Shown: positions 24,209-32,289 of the stretch, piece by piece | How positions within the stretch are numbered: the first letter of the stretch is position 1 | How the letters are laid out: each line of letters begins with the position of its first letter | Notes under the pieces: model-generated | What the model was told of the DNA's origin: nothing | Databases searched by the model: none | What the model saw: the letters and a program-made list of their open reading frames with translations, nothing else | Source: Dactylosporangium vinaceum | GTDB taxonomy: Bacteria; Actinomycetota; Actinomycetes; Mycobacteriales; Micromonosporaceae | Reading direction: 5' to 3' | Assembly: GCF_019904175.1 (NCBI RefSeq) | Contig: NZ_CP061913.1 | Span: 930,001-994,000 of the forward strand | Length of the DNA stretch: 64,000 nucleotides | Made by a program: the position numbers and the translations under genes

Positions 24209-25747
24209 CTAACCGCAGTGTGGCGGAAAACCCTGCAGGAGATTGATGTCGTACAGCAGGATGGCGTACTTGCCGACGTCGTGGCGCTCCACCGGGGCGC
24301 CCCACATGTGCGCGGCCTGCTCCGGCGTGCCGTAGAACGGGCGGTCCTTCTCGAAGACGACGAACCGGGCGTCGTGCGCGGCCGCGTCGTACTGCTCCGT
24401 CTTCGACTGCCAGCAGAACGGCACCAGCCCGTCACCCCCGCCGGTCACGGGCGCGACGACGACCCGGTTCTCGGTGGTCACGGTGATGTTGTTCGAGGCC
24501 CAGTAGGCGCCGAGGCCGTAGGAGAGGCCACGCTGGCGCAGGTAGTCGGCGGCCTCCTGGGCCTCCGAGGGCTCGGCCCGGGGCGGCGAGTAGACGACAA
24601 CGGTGAGCGCGAAGACGGCCAGGACCCCGATCAGGACGCCACGGCCGACGCGCACCCCCCGCATCGAGGACGCCAGCCAGGGGCCGGCGAAGCGCGCCGC
24701 CAGCGCCGCGGCCATCGGCAGGACCGGGGCGATCTCGCGGGCCGCCATCAGGTCGACCGAGATGGTGGAGACGATCTCGGCGCCGAGGTTGCACGTGATC
24801 GCGGCGATGATCACCGAGTCGGTCCGGTCCGCCGTGCCACGCACCGCCCGTACCAGACACACGAAAAAGGCGGCGAGCGCCACGGCGAAACCGATGAAGT
24901 GCAGCGCCGAGAGGAACAGTTCGAGGGCGAAGGGGTGCCAGCCGGGGCGGTGCGTGCCGAAGATGACGCCGACCATCCGGGCGGTCATCCAGGCGCGGTG
25001 CGGCCAGTCGGCGACCGGGGCCAGCTCGATCGGGGGGTGCGGCGACTCGAACGCCCCCAGCGCATCCAGGACGTGCCGGAAGCCGCGCGAGATGACGACC
25101 GAGACCACTGCCGCCCCGGCGAGCGAGAGCTCGAAGACCCGGTCGCCGCGCAGCGCCCGATACAGACAGACCACGGCCAGCGGTACCGCCGCCACGAACG
25201 TGATGAGCGGATCGCCCATCGCGCCCCAGCCCAGCAGCACGGCGATCAGCACCGGCGTCCAGACGCGGTGCCGGAGCCGGTCCAGGACGAGCCAGGCCAG
25301 CAGCAGCGGCACGGCCGAGCCGGTGTGGTTGGGGGAGGAGAGCAGCGTCTGGTATCCGGTCCCGGGCACCGGCAGCAGCAGGATCGCCACCGCCACGCCG
25401 ATGCGCAGCCACGCTTCCAGGCCGGCGGACTTCCCCTTGGCCAGGGCCGCGGCCAGGAACACGATGATCGTGTAGGTGATCGCGGCGGTCACGTGGATCT
25501 GATCGGCCGTGACGCCGGTGAACCACTGCACGATGCCGTACTGCACCAGCTCCGTCGGGTAGAACGAGACGTCGGAGAGTGCCCAGCCCTTGAGCAGCGG
25601 GTTGCCGTGGAACATGTCCCAGGCCTGCAACGCGTTGCTGGCGCCGTCGCCGTTGATGGGAAACGCGCGGGCCATCCGCAGGTACGCCAGGAAAAGCCCG
25701 ACCGCCACGACCACGGACCCGACCCCGATCAGCACCCTCTGCCGCAC
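24209..25747 (-). CDS. Multi-pass membrane protein, GT-C-like
   Basis: 512 aa with about eleven hydrophobic helices and a C-terminal soluble domain (about 400-512). The first external loop has Asp/Glu residues (INGDGASNALQAWDM) as in some GT-C glycosyltransferases, but I cannot name the family. GTG 25747 lies 6 nt after TACTCT (minus strand), a leaderless-type start. It is followed 24 bp later by the RCK gene on the same strand, possibly co-transcribed. Confidence 0.65.
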   Translation of the reverse strand: MRQRVLIGVGSVVVAVGLFLAYLRMARAFPINGDGASNALQAWDMFHGNPLLKGWALSDVSFYPTELVQYGIVQWFTGVTADQIHVTAAITYTIIVFLAAALAKGKSAGLEAWLRIGVAVAILLLPVPGTGYQTLLSSPNHTGSAVPLLLAWLVLDRLRHRVWTPVLIAVLLGWGAMGDPLITFVAAVPLAVVCLYRALRGDRVFELSLAGAAVVSVVISRGFRHVLDALGAFESPHPPIELAPVADWPHRAWMTARMVGVIFGTHRPGWHPFALELFLSALHFIGFAVALAAFFVCLVRAVRGTADRTDSVIIAAITCNLGAEIVSTISVDLMAAREIAPVLPMAAALAARFAGPWLASSMRGVRVGRGVLIGVLAVFALTVVVYSPPRAEPSEAQEAADYLRQRGLSYGLGAYWASNNITVTTENRVVVAPVTGGGDGLVPFCWQSKTEQYDAAAHDARFVVFEKDRPFYGTPEQAAHMWGAPVERHDVGKYAILLYDINLLQGFPPHCG

Positions 25748-25813
25748 CCCGGGAGAGTAGCGTACGCCGGGTCTGGCCAGGTCGGGCCCGCGCTGACCGG
25801 CCCGGACCCGCCG

Positions 25814-26653
25814 TCACGTGTATTCGTCGGCCAGTTCGCGGTAGGCCGCGAGCACCACCTCCGTGCGCGCCACCAAGTCCGGCTCCGGCCGCGCCCGCAG
25901 CGATCCGAGCAGCGCGTCGGCCGCCGTCACCCGCAGCCGGGCCCGGCTCTGCGCGGCCCGGTGGTCGAGGAACTCCTGGCACAGCTCGGCGAGGCGGCGC
26001 AACTGGGTGGCCCGGCGGCGGATCTCGGCATCGACCTCGGTGAGCCGCCGGGCGATCGCCGCCTGTCGATCGGTCACGACGGTGAACAGGCTGCCGGCCC
26101 CGATCGGCTCGCCGACCGACGCCCGCAGGTCCCGGTCCGCGGCCCGCAGCTCACCGCGCTCGGCCAGGGCCTGGGCCAGGTCCCACAGCGCCCGCTCCAG
26201 CGTCGGCGTCGGGTCGGCCGGCTCGGCCATCCGCTCAAGCGCCGGCCAGGTGAGCCGGATGCGGTCGGCGTTGGCCGCGGCCGCCTCGAACTCGGTGCGG
26301 TCGCGCGGGTCGGTCAGGTATCGCCGCAGCGCCTTGCCCCGCCGGGTCGGAGCCCGCACCAGAGCCAGCCCGACGAGCAGGAACAGCGCCGAAGCGGCAA
26401 TGGCGAGCAGTCCCCGCACGGCCGTCGGCGGATCGATCCAGTGAATGGTGAGCGCCACTGCGGCCGCCGCGAGCAGACCGACGCCGTACAGCGCGTGGAC
26501 CCACGCGTCGACGGGCCAGAAAGGCCCCGCGGTCGTACGTCCGGCGCCCCGGACGACCCCGGTCTCGTCATCGATCGCGGCCAGACTGCGCTCCAGCGCA
26601 TTCCCGCCCCGCCGGAGCACCCCGACGCGAAACCCGCGCAGGTAATCGATCAC
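25814..26653 (-). CDS. Hypothetical membrane protein with coiled coil
   Basis: 279 aa. Two adjacent membrane helices (about 55-72 and 78-98) followed by a long charged helical C-terminal half (120-279; rich in Arg, Glu, Ala), probably coiled coil. The family is not recognised. The GTG start overlaps the upstream gene's stop by 4 bp (GTGA), so the pair is one unit; LuxR regulator 1 lies just upstream on the same strand. Confidence 0.65.
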   Translation of the reverse strand: MIDYLRGFRVGVLRRGGNALERSLAAIDDETGVVRGAGRTTAGPFWPVDAWVHALYGVGLLAAAAVALTIHWIDPPTAVRGLLAIAASALFLLVGLALVRAPTRRGKALRRYLTDPRDRTEFEAAAANADRIRLTWPALERMAEPADPTPTLERALWDLAQALAERGELRAADRDLRASVGEPIGAGSLFTVVTDRQAAIARRLTEVDAEIRRRATQLRRLAELCQEFLDHRAAQSRARLRVTAADALLGSLRARPEPDLVARTEVVLAAYRELADEYT

Positions 26654-27147
26654 GACCGGCCCCGCCGATACCGGGCGGCGATCCCGGCCGTGAGGATCGC
26701 GATCAGGGCGCCGAGCACCCCCCAGACGACGCCGCCGAACACCGCCGCGGCCGACAGGGCCGGGACCGAGAGCGGGCCGATCCAGCTCGGCAGGTGCTGG
26801 GCGGGCGCGGCGGCCAGGGTCACGAGGGCGGCCGCGGCCAGGCCGAACAGCGGGGCGTACGGCTGCGCCACCAGCCCCGCGAGCAGCCCGGCCAGGAGCA
26901 CGCCGAGCAGCGGCCCCAACCACGGCAGCACGGTCAGCAGCCCCACCGCGACCGCCGCCACCTGCGGATGGCCGACTCCGGACACGGACAGGGCCGGCCA
27001 GGCGACCGCCGCCGCCAACGCTCCCCACACGCAGCGCTGGGTGGCGGCGGTCGCGGTACCGGCCCCGCGGGCCGGCCGCGAGCCGGAGCGCAGGATCAGC
27101 ACCGGCTCCGGCATCGGCTCCACGACCCGCACAGGACCGGAGCTCAT
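26650..27147 (-). CDS. Small hydrophobic membrane protein
   Basis: 165 aa with about five hydrophobic stretches (residues 35-160, dominated by Ala, Leu, Val, Pro and Gly). Function unknown. ATG 27147 has GGAGG 7 nt upstream. Directly before it lies a near-duplicate of the same ribosome site and start (ATG 27170), which opens a nine-codon frame MSGTEALV whose TGA overlaps this ATG, suggesting coupling. It follows LuxR regulator 1 by 51 bp and probably shares its transcript. Confidence 0.62.
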   Translation of the reverse strand: MSSGPVRVVEPMPEPVLILRSGSRPARGAGTATAATQRCVWGALAAAVAWPALSVSGVGHPQVAAVAVGLLTVLPWLGPLLGVLLAGLLAGLVAQPYAPLFGLAAAALVTLAAAPAQHLPSWIGPLSVPALSAAAVFGGVVWGVLGALIAILTAGIAARYRRGRS

Positions 27148-27198
27148 ACCAACGCCTCCGTACCGCTCATGCCGACGCCTCCGCAGGCTCCGTACCAC

Positions 27199-29769
27199 TC
27201 ACAGGAGGCGCAGTTCCCGGGCGCGTTCGACGGCCTCGCGGCGACGGCCGGCGTGCAGCTTGCGGTAGATGTTCTTGACGTGCGTCTTCACGGTGTTGAC
27301 GGAGACGTACAGGGTGGAGGCGATCTCCAGGTTGGACATGGTGCCCTGCAGGTAGCGCAGGACCGTCAGCTCGCGCTCGGTCAGCGGCTCGACCAGGTTG
27401 GCGTCGCCGCCGTTGCGGCCGCCCGCGAGAGGCGAGGAGCCGGCCGCGAGCTCCGCGGCGAGCGGGTGGTAGACCGGCAGCAGCGGCGCGAAGTTGGCCA
27501 GGAGGTCGCGGACCTGGTGGCCGCCGACCAGGAACGGGCGGCGGAAGCTCTCCTCCTCGGCGATGTCCAGGGCGACCTCCAGGCCGCGCAGGACCCGGTT
27601 GCGGTCGCCGAGGGTACGCCCGGCCAGGCTGGTGAGGATGGCCGCCTGCACGGTCCAGGTCAGCGCGGTGTCGACGGACGGGGCGGCGTACTGCGCGGCC
27701 GTCGCCGCCGCGGCCGCGGCCTTGCCCTCGATGAGCGCGGCCGACGCGTCCACGCACGCGGCCCAGCCCGGGAACACCTCGGGGTCGCCGCCGGTGGCCA
27801 CCAGCCGCCGGGCCGCGCCGAGGTCGCCGCCGCCGATGCGCAGCTCGGCCTCGGTCAGGGCCAGGGACCGCTCGACCGCCGGGGCCAGGGCCGCTCCGCC
27901 GTGCTCACGCCGGGCCGTGTGCAGCACCTCGAGGGCGGCGGCGAGGCGGCCGGCGCCGTGCCGGAGCCGCGCCCGGACCGTCGCGATGGACACCAGCAGA
28001 TCCGGGTCGGCGGCGGCCAGGTCGAGGGCCTCGTCGAGGAGCCGGTCGCCCTCCGCGATGCGGTCCCACTCGCCGTAGACGCCGGCCAGTGACATGCGCA
28101 CCCAGCCCAGGTCGTTGGCGTCGGTGATGCCGAAGCGGTCGGCGGTGACCAGGGCCTGCCGGCCGAGGCGGGCCGCGGCCCGCAGCCGGCCCCGCATGGA
28201 CTCGAGGACGGCGAGCCGGCTGGCCGCGGCGACCTGGGCCTGGGCCATGCCGGCGCGCTGGGCCAGCACCAGGGCGCCGTGCAGCGGGCCGCCGGCCGCG
28301 CCGAGCTCGCCGAGGCGGAGCCGGGCCTCACCCTCATCGAGGAGCGTCAAAGCCTTTGATTCATCGTTATTTGCCGATATTTCGGACACCTCGACAAGCA
28401 TGCGGCGGGCGTCGCCGCCCAGCCACGCCTCGGCCGCCGCGAACGCCCGGACCATCGGCTCCTGCGGGTCCCCGCCGCTGCGCCGCAGGAAGTCGCGGGC
28501 GCCCTCCAGGTCGCCGACCCGCAGCCGATCGGCCGCGAAGGCGAGCGGCAGCCGCGGGTCCGCCGACTCCTCGGCCGACGGGGCGTGCGGCGCGGTCTCG
28601 TGCGGGCGGTCGTAGCGCACCCCGCACACGATGTCCGGCCACGCGCGCTCGAGCGTGTCGACCGCGCCGCCCCAGTCCTCGGCCAGCAGCGCATGGCGCA
28701 GCGCCTCGGCCGGGATGCCGTAGGTGCCGTGCCAGGCGGCCGCCCGCCGGTGCAGCTCGGCGACCATCTCCGGACTGCGCCGCAGCAGCTCGGTGTGCAG
28801 CGTGCGGGCGAAGAGCGGGTGGAAGCGGTACCAGCCACCGGGTCCGGCGTTTCGAGTGAGGAATGCGTTGGAGCCCTTGAGCTCCGCGAGGACCCGGGCG
28901 CCGTCGTCGCGGCCCGTGATCGCCTCGACGAGGCCGGCGTTGAGGCGCGGCGCGATGGCGGTCTCCAGCAGCAGCCGGCGCGTCTCGACCGGCAGCGGGT
29001 CGATGACCTCGCCGGTGAGGAAGTCGCCGACCGCGTTGCTGAACGGGCCGCCGTCGTCGAGGACACGCTCCGGCTCCGGGTGCCCGCGCATGGCCATGGC
29101 GGCCAGGCGCACCCCGGCCGGCCAGCCCTCGGTGACGGAGTGCAGCGCGTAGAGCGTCGCGCTCGGCAGGGCCACGTCGTGGGCGGCGAGCAGCTGCGCC
29201 GTCTCGGTGATGGTGAGCGAGAGGTCGCCTGTGCGCATCTCCGTCAGGGAGCCGTCGACTCGCCAGCGGTACAGCGGCAGGTTCGGATCGCGGCGGCACG
29301 AGAGCACCAGCCGCAGCCGGCCCGTGCCGTGGCGGACCAGTGACTCGAGCTCCGTCAGCGCCTCGGGGTCACTGATCTCGCGGACGTCGTCGACAACCAC
29401 CACGTGCGGGCGCTGCAGCGCGTCGACCACCCGCAGCAGGTTGTCGCCGTCGCGCTTGCCGTCGAAGTCCGAGGGCTCCGACAGCGCGCCGAGCAGCTGC
29501 CCGGGCACGTCGGCGCCGCCCTCGGCGTGCGAGGTGACCCACCGTACGACAGGCGGCTCCGCCTCGATGCGCACCGTGCGCGCCCAGGCGACGAGGGCCG
29601 CCGTCTTGCCCCAGCCGGCCGGCGCGGTGACCAGCGTCAGGGGCGCGCGCACCGCGGCGTCGAGCTGGGCGACGACCCGCTCCCGCAGCACGTAGCCCGG
29701 CGGCAGGTCCGGCACCGCGACCGACGACTGGCTTCCTCGACGATCCTGCTGTACCAACGCTTGTGACAC
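27199..29769 (-). CDS. LuxR-family STAND ATPase regulator 1 (MalT-like)
   Basis: 856 aa. An N-terminal STAND NTPase has Walker A TAPAGWGKTA (48-57) and Walker B VVVVDDV, followed by winged-helix and TPR-like helical repeats (about 300-760) that sense a ligand or partner, and a C-terminal LuxR helix-turn-helix (last about 60 residues: LTERELTVLRYLQGTMSNLE, NTVKTHVKNIYRKL). ATP and inducer usually drive oligomerisation and activation of nearby promoters. It is a close paralogue of regulator 2 (33284-35902), the DNA-binding ends being nearly identical. GTG 29769 follows a GGGGGG site; longer versions use a poor TTG. The palindrome at 29893-29909 lies about 124 bp upstream. Confidence 0.88.
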   Translation of the reverse strand: MSQALVQQDRRGSQSSVAVPDLPPGYVLRERVVAQLDAAVRAPLTLVTAPAGWGKTAALVAWARTVRIEAEPPVVRWVTSHAEGGADVPGQLLGALSEPSDFDGKRDGDNLLRVVDALQRPHVVVVDDVREISDPEALTELESLVRHGTGRLRLVLSCRRDPNLPLYRWRVDGSLTEMRTGDLSLTITETAQLLAAHDVALPSATLYALHSVTEGWPAGVRLAAMAMRGHPEPERVLDDGGPFSNAVGDFLTGEVIDPLPVETRRLLLETAIAPRLNAGLVEAITGRDDGARVLAELKGSNAFLTRNAGPGGWYRFHPLFARTLHTELLRRSPEMVAELHRRAAAWHGTYGIPAEALRHALLAEDWGGAVDTLERAWPDIVCGVRYDRPHETAPHAPSAEESADPRLPLAFAADRLRVGDLEGARDFLRRSGGDPQEPMVRAFAAAEAWLGGDARRMLVEVSEISANNDESKALTLLDEGEARLRLGELGAAGGPLHGALVLAQRAGMAQAQVAAASRLAVLESMRGRLRAAARLGRQALVTADRFGITDANDLGWVRMSLAGVYGEWDRIAEGDRLLDEALDLAAADPDLLVSIATVRARLRHGAGRLAAALEVLHTARREHGGAALAPAVERSLALTEAELRIGGGDLGAARRLVATGGDPEVFPGWAACVDASAALIEGKAAAAAATAAQYAAPSVDTALTWTVQAAILTSLAGRTLGDRNRVLRGLEVALDIAEEESFRRPFLVGGHQVRDLLANFAPLLPVYHPLAAELAAGSSPLAGGRNGGDANLVEPLTERELTVLRYLQGTMSNLEIASTLYVSVNTVKTHVKNIYRKLHAGRRREAVERARELRLL

Positions 29770-29892
29770 CCGTGCCCCCCGAAATCGCTTTCCCGGCAAG
29801 TGCTCTCGACGCGGATGGCGCGCGGTTTTTTCCACTCGTCTTTCATCCGGGTCAGACGAGACGAGCAAACCATCGGCGCACGCTGCGGCGCC

Positions 29893-29909
29893 TCACCCGG
29901 CCCGGGTGG
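29893..29909 (-). promoter_or_regulatory. Regulon palindrome, LuxR-1 promoter
   Basis: TCACCC-GGCCC-GGGTGG, one mismatch to TCACCC-N5-GGGTGA, within a perfect 15-bp palindrome. 23 nt further on the minus strand is TTTGCT, a poor -10. No second half-site, so this is the least certain member. Confidence 0.4.
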
Positions 29910-29994
29910 TCCGCCCCCTCCGACGGCGGCGATTTCCCTTGTGGGGCAACGATTCCATCGACACCATTGGACCGCCGCGCCGATTGCCGGAGGC

Positions 29995-30011
29995 TCACCC
30001 GAATCGGATGA
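29995..30011 (+). promoter_or_regulatory. Regulon palindrome, DivIVA-like promoter
   Basis: TCACCC-GAATC-GGATGA (one mismatch), then 7 nt, then TCACC (30019-30023), and CACGTT as -10 23 nt after the site. Predicted start of transcription near 30047, about 85 nt before the ATG. Confidence 0.5.
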
Positions 30012-30131
30012 CGCGCGCTCACCACGGGGGTGGGCACGTTTAGCGCGCTCGCCCGTCGCTCGGACGGGCGCCGTCCTGTCGGATTGTCCCGGGTGTGAGC
30101 GAATCCCCGGGTAGGGAAGGGGATTGCGAGC

Positions 30132-30779
30132 ATGAGCGCGGTAGCCGGGGAGATCGAGCTGAGTCCCAGCTCCAGCAACGGTTTCGAGCTGAGTCTGCGT
30201 GGCTATCATCGCGCCCAGGTGGATCGGTACCTCGCCACGCTGCAGATGCGGCTGACCACGGCCGAGACCGAGCTGGCCGCGGCCCGGTACCGCGAGCAGC
30301 AGCTCTCCGGCCGGGCCGAGCGCCTCGGCGCGCAGCTGGAGCAGTGCCGCTGCGGCGACGAGTCGTCGAAGGCCGTCGGCGGCCGGATCCAGCGGATCAT
30401 CGAGCTGGCCGAGGAGGAGGCCGGCGCACTGCGGGCCGAGGCGCAGCACGACCTGGAGTCCGCCCGCGCGGGCGCCGAGGCGATGCTGGCCGACGCCCGC
30501 CGGCACGCCGAGGACGCGATGCGCGACTTCCAGTCGGCCCTGGCCCAGCGCCGCGCCGAGGAGGCCCGCGTCGAGGCCAACCGGCGCGCCCAGTGGGACG
30601 CCCGCCGGCAGCGCCAGCGCGAGGCCGCCGAAAACCTCCTGGCCACCACGCGCGCGGTCGGCACCGACAGCGTCCAGGTGACCCGCCGCCTCCTGGACGC
30701 CCTGATCGCCGAGCACACCAAGCTGCTGGCCGAGGTCGAAACGGCCGAGAAGGCAATGGCCGACCTGTCGTCCGCGTGA
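30132..30779 (+). CDS. DivIVA-like coiled-coil protein
   Basis: 215 aa. The N-terminus FELSLRGYHRAQVDRYLATL (18-37) matches the DivIVA/GpsB membrane-targeting segment (hydrophobic turn, then a GY-x-x-x-x-VD helix). The rest is a long Ala/Glu/Arg coiled coil, with CRC near residue 81. Actinobacterial DivIVA relatives mark poles and organise growth or attach other proteins to curved membrane. This one is a paralogue, not the canonical polar DivIVA near ftsZ. Its promoter carries a regulon palindrome plus half-site, linking it to the LuxR regulators. Confidence 0.72.
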   Translation: MSAVAGEIELSPSSSNGFELSLRGYHRAQVDRYLATLQMRLTTAETELAAARYREQQLSGRAERLGAQLEQCRCGDESSKAVGGRIQRIIELAEEEAGALRAEAQHDLESARAGAEAMLADARRHAEDAMRDFQSALAQRRAEEARVEANRRAQWDARRQRQREAAENLLATTRAVGTDSVQVTRRLLDALIAEHTKLLAEVETAEKAMADLSSA

Positions 30780-30798
30780 TGGCGGCCGGACAGGTGGA

Positions 30799-30815
30799 TC
30801 ACCCGGCCGGGGTGA
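30799..30815 (+). promoter_or_regulatory. Regulon palindrome, exact, before a small frame
   Basis: TCACCC-GGCCG-GGGTGA, exact. Then 7 nt, TCACTC (30823-30828), and CAGACT (30839-30844) as -10 at 23 nt. It lies after the DivIVA-like gene, so it should start a separate transcript. Confidence 0.6.
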
Positions 30816-30851
30816 AGCCGGATCACTCCGACCCCGGCCAGACTCGCTTAC

Positions 30852-30995
30852 GTGACACACCAAGGACCGCTCCGAGACGGTGACTGCTGCACCGTCCACA
30901 GTGGCCGGTCCGGTGTCCCGCCAGCCGCGGGCGTCGCACCGTCGGTGGTCCCCGGCGCGACGAACCCAGCTGGGCCGCCCGGTGAAACCCGTTGA
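30852..30995 (+). CDS. Possible leaderless small protein (47 aa) or small RNA
   Basis: GTG 30852 is 7 nt after the predicted -10 (CAGACT), the geometry seen for the FGE-like and PP2C genes of the same regulon. The frame codes MTHQGPLRDGDCCTVHSGRS and on to a TGA at 30993; Cys-Cys and Gly/Pro/Ala-rich, with no known family. The transcript would end at the hairpin 31084-31124. It may instead be a non-coding RNA. Weak support from codon content. Confidence 0.25.
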   Translation: MTHQGPLRDGDCCTVHSGRSGVPPAAGVAPSVVPGATNPAGPPGETR

Positions 30996-31083
30996 GCAGG
31001 GGGTACTCAACGGCCCAGGAGTCAGCGGTGTCCACACCCGCGTCCTGAGCACCGGCCGGCCTTCAGCGAGGGCGGCGGGAGTA

Positions 31084-31124
31084 GATGGGTGGGCGACCGA
31101 TCCGGAGGAGGTCGCCCACCCGTC
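31084..31124. terminator. Strong hairpin 1 in the 30.8-31.4 kb gap
   Basis: 15-bp stem GATGGGTGGGCGACC / GGTCGCCCACCCGTC with one G-T mismatch and an 11-nt loop. No long T run. Confidence 0.6.
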
Positions 31125-31217
31125 TCATCTGTCTGTTGCGTTGCGAAGGGCCGGCACCCACGATCTCCGCCCGCCCACCGGGCCGCGCGGAGCGGCCGCA
31201 CCGGCGGCCCACTGAGC

Positions 31218-31253
31218 AAAGGACGGCGCGCTCCCAGGCCCGCGCCGTCCTTT
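31218..31253 (+). terminator. Intrinsic terminator (hairpin 2)
   Basis: 13-bp perfect stem AAAGGACGGCGCG / CGCGCCGTCCTTT, 10-nt loop, then TTTT counting into the arm. Best rho-independent terminator of the gap for rightward transcripts. Confidence 0.8.
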
Positions 31254-31271
31254 TCCAGCTTCCGGCCGGAC

Positions 31272-31315
31272 AGGCAGCGGACGGGCAGCGGACGGGCAGC
31301 GGAAGGGCAGCGGAC
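31272..31315 (+). repeat. Four tandem 11-bp units
   Basis: Units close to GGGCAGCGGAC at 31272, 31283, 31294 and 31305, each with at most one difference. Non-coding, between two hairpins. Confidence 0.75.
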
Positions 31316-31316
31316 G

Positions 31317-31359
31317 GGCAGGCGGCACGGTCACCGAGACCTCGACCGTGCCGCCTGCC
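31317..31359. terminator. Strong hairpin 3
   Basis: 16-bp perfect stem GGCAGGCGGCACGGTC / GACCGTGCCGCCTGCC, 11-nt loop, 48 bp beyond the stop of the minus-strand DUF7144-like gene, which it could terminate. Confidence 0.65.
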
Positions 31360-31406
31360 GCTGCCGCTGTCAGGCAGCCCTCAATGCATGATCCGCGAGA
31401 TACGAC

Positions 31407-31979
31407 CTAGCGGGGTACCGAGCCGGGGCCGGAGGTCGGAGCCGCGGCCGGCGTCGGACGAGGCTGGTCCTCGGCGACGTGGGTCGGGGTGGGGCGGGGC
31501 TGGTTCATGGGGAAGGCGGCCTCGCGGGCCTGCTGGTCGCGGTCAGCTCGGTGGGCGCCGCCGTTCGGGGCGGCCGGCTCGGCTACTGGCGGGCGCGGTG
31601 GCCAGTGGACGGTCAGGGCGAAGATGACAGTCACCGAGAGGGCGATCATCAGCAGGGACCAGAGCGGGTATGCGCCGAGCCAGGCGATCTGGGCTATCGC
31701 GTGCAGTGCGACGATGACGATCGCGGCGATGCGGGCGGCCTGGCTGCGCAGGAGCAGGCCGATGCCGGACAGGGCCAGCAGGGCGCCGAAGACGACCATC
31801 ACGATGCCCAGCCCGGTCAGGTCGACCACCACCAGGCTGTCGCCGTCGATGAAGGCGACCTGGTTCGCCAGGAGCGCCACGAGCCCTTCGAGGATGTTGA
31901 GCGCGCCCAGGACGGCGAGCAGAATGCCGGCGAAGGTGATCCAGCCGGACCAGATCCTCGCGGTACGGGTGTCAGCCAT
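31407..31979 (-). CDS. DUF7144-like membrane protein 1
   Basis: 190 aa with four membrane helices (about 11-35, 55-75, 82-98 and 104-123) and a Pro-rich cytoplasmic tail (125-190). The motif FAGILLAVLGALNILEGLVA and the helix pair ending AYPLWSLLMIALSVTVIFAL are shared with the protein at 36236-37129, so the two are paralogues. Function unknown. ATG 31979 has GGGAGGA about 11 nt upstream. It is transcribed divergently from the FGE-like gene; a regulon palindrome at 32179 points toward it, giving a leader of about 160 nt that contains an 11-bp hairpin (32045-32080). Confidence 0.78.
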   Translation of the reverse strand: MADTRTARIWSGWITFAGILLAVLGALNILEGLVALLANQVAFIDGDSLVVVDLTGLGIVMVVFGALLALSGIGLLLRSQAARIAAIVIVALHAIAQIAWLGAYPLWSLLMIALSVTVIFALTVHWPPRPPVAEPAAPNGGAHRADRDQQAREAAFPMNQPRPTPTHVAEDQPRPTPAAAPTSGPGSVPR

Positions 31980-32178
31980 GAGCCTGTGATTCCTCCCGTT
32001 CGAGCTGTCCGAAGGGGGAGGCGCGGCACGTTTCGCACCGGGATGGGCCGCGGCGGACAAGAGAGGAGGCGCCGCGGCCCGCAATCCGGCGGAAACTCGT
32101 GAGGCGACCTCCCTCCCTCGCACATGCGGTGACGTGTGCTTTGCCAGCGATCCTTCGGCCGGGGCGGGGGAGCGGGCA

Positions 32179-32195
32179 TCACCCTCGGCGTGTGA
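32179..32195 (-). promoter_or_regulatory. Regulon palindrome, DUF7144-like 1 promoter
   Basis: Plus-strand reading TCACCC-TCGGC-GTGTGA (one mismatch). On the minus strand 7 nt later is TCCCCC (32166-32171), and AAGGAT (32150-32155) is the -10 at 23 nt. Confidence 0.5.
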
Positions 32196-32236
32196 AGGGC
32201 ATCCGCGCCGGTCGCGGCCCCGGGGCCCGGCCGGCC

Positions 32237-32253
32237 TCACCCGGGGCGGGTGA
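32237..32253 (+). promoter_or_regulatory. Regulon palindrome, exact, FGE-like promoter
   Basis: TCACCC-GGGGC-GGGTGA, then 7 nt, then TCACCC (32261-32266), then CACAAT (32278-32283) 24 nt after the site and 6 nt before the GTG start. The site centre is about 45 bp before the expected transcript start, a class-II activator position. Confidence 0.7.
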
Positions 32254-32289
32254 GGACCAGTCACCCGGCGCCGTTCGCACAATGCGCTC

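Noticed and set aside
22433..27268. A 1,611-codon open frame on the plus strand over the RCK and membrane genes
   Set aside because: Antisense to four well-formed genes; composition (Arg/Gly/Asp/Gln-rich, no domain) is typical of a GC-rich shadow frame.
30019..30033. CACC-N5-GGTG as a ninth full palindrome
   Set aside because: Half-site spacing differs (5 instead of 7 between TCACC and GGTG); it fits better as the second half-site of the 29995 promoter.
31272..31315. CRISPR array
   Set aside because: Units are 11 bp, directly adjacent and without unique spacers; no cas genes in the window.
31085..31627. Open frames across the 31-kb hairpins
   Set aside because: They are made by the hairpins and tandem repeats and overlap the DUF7144-like gene on the other strand.
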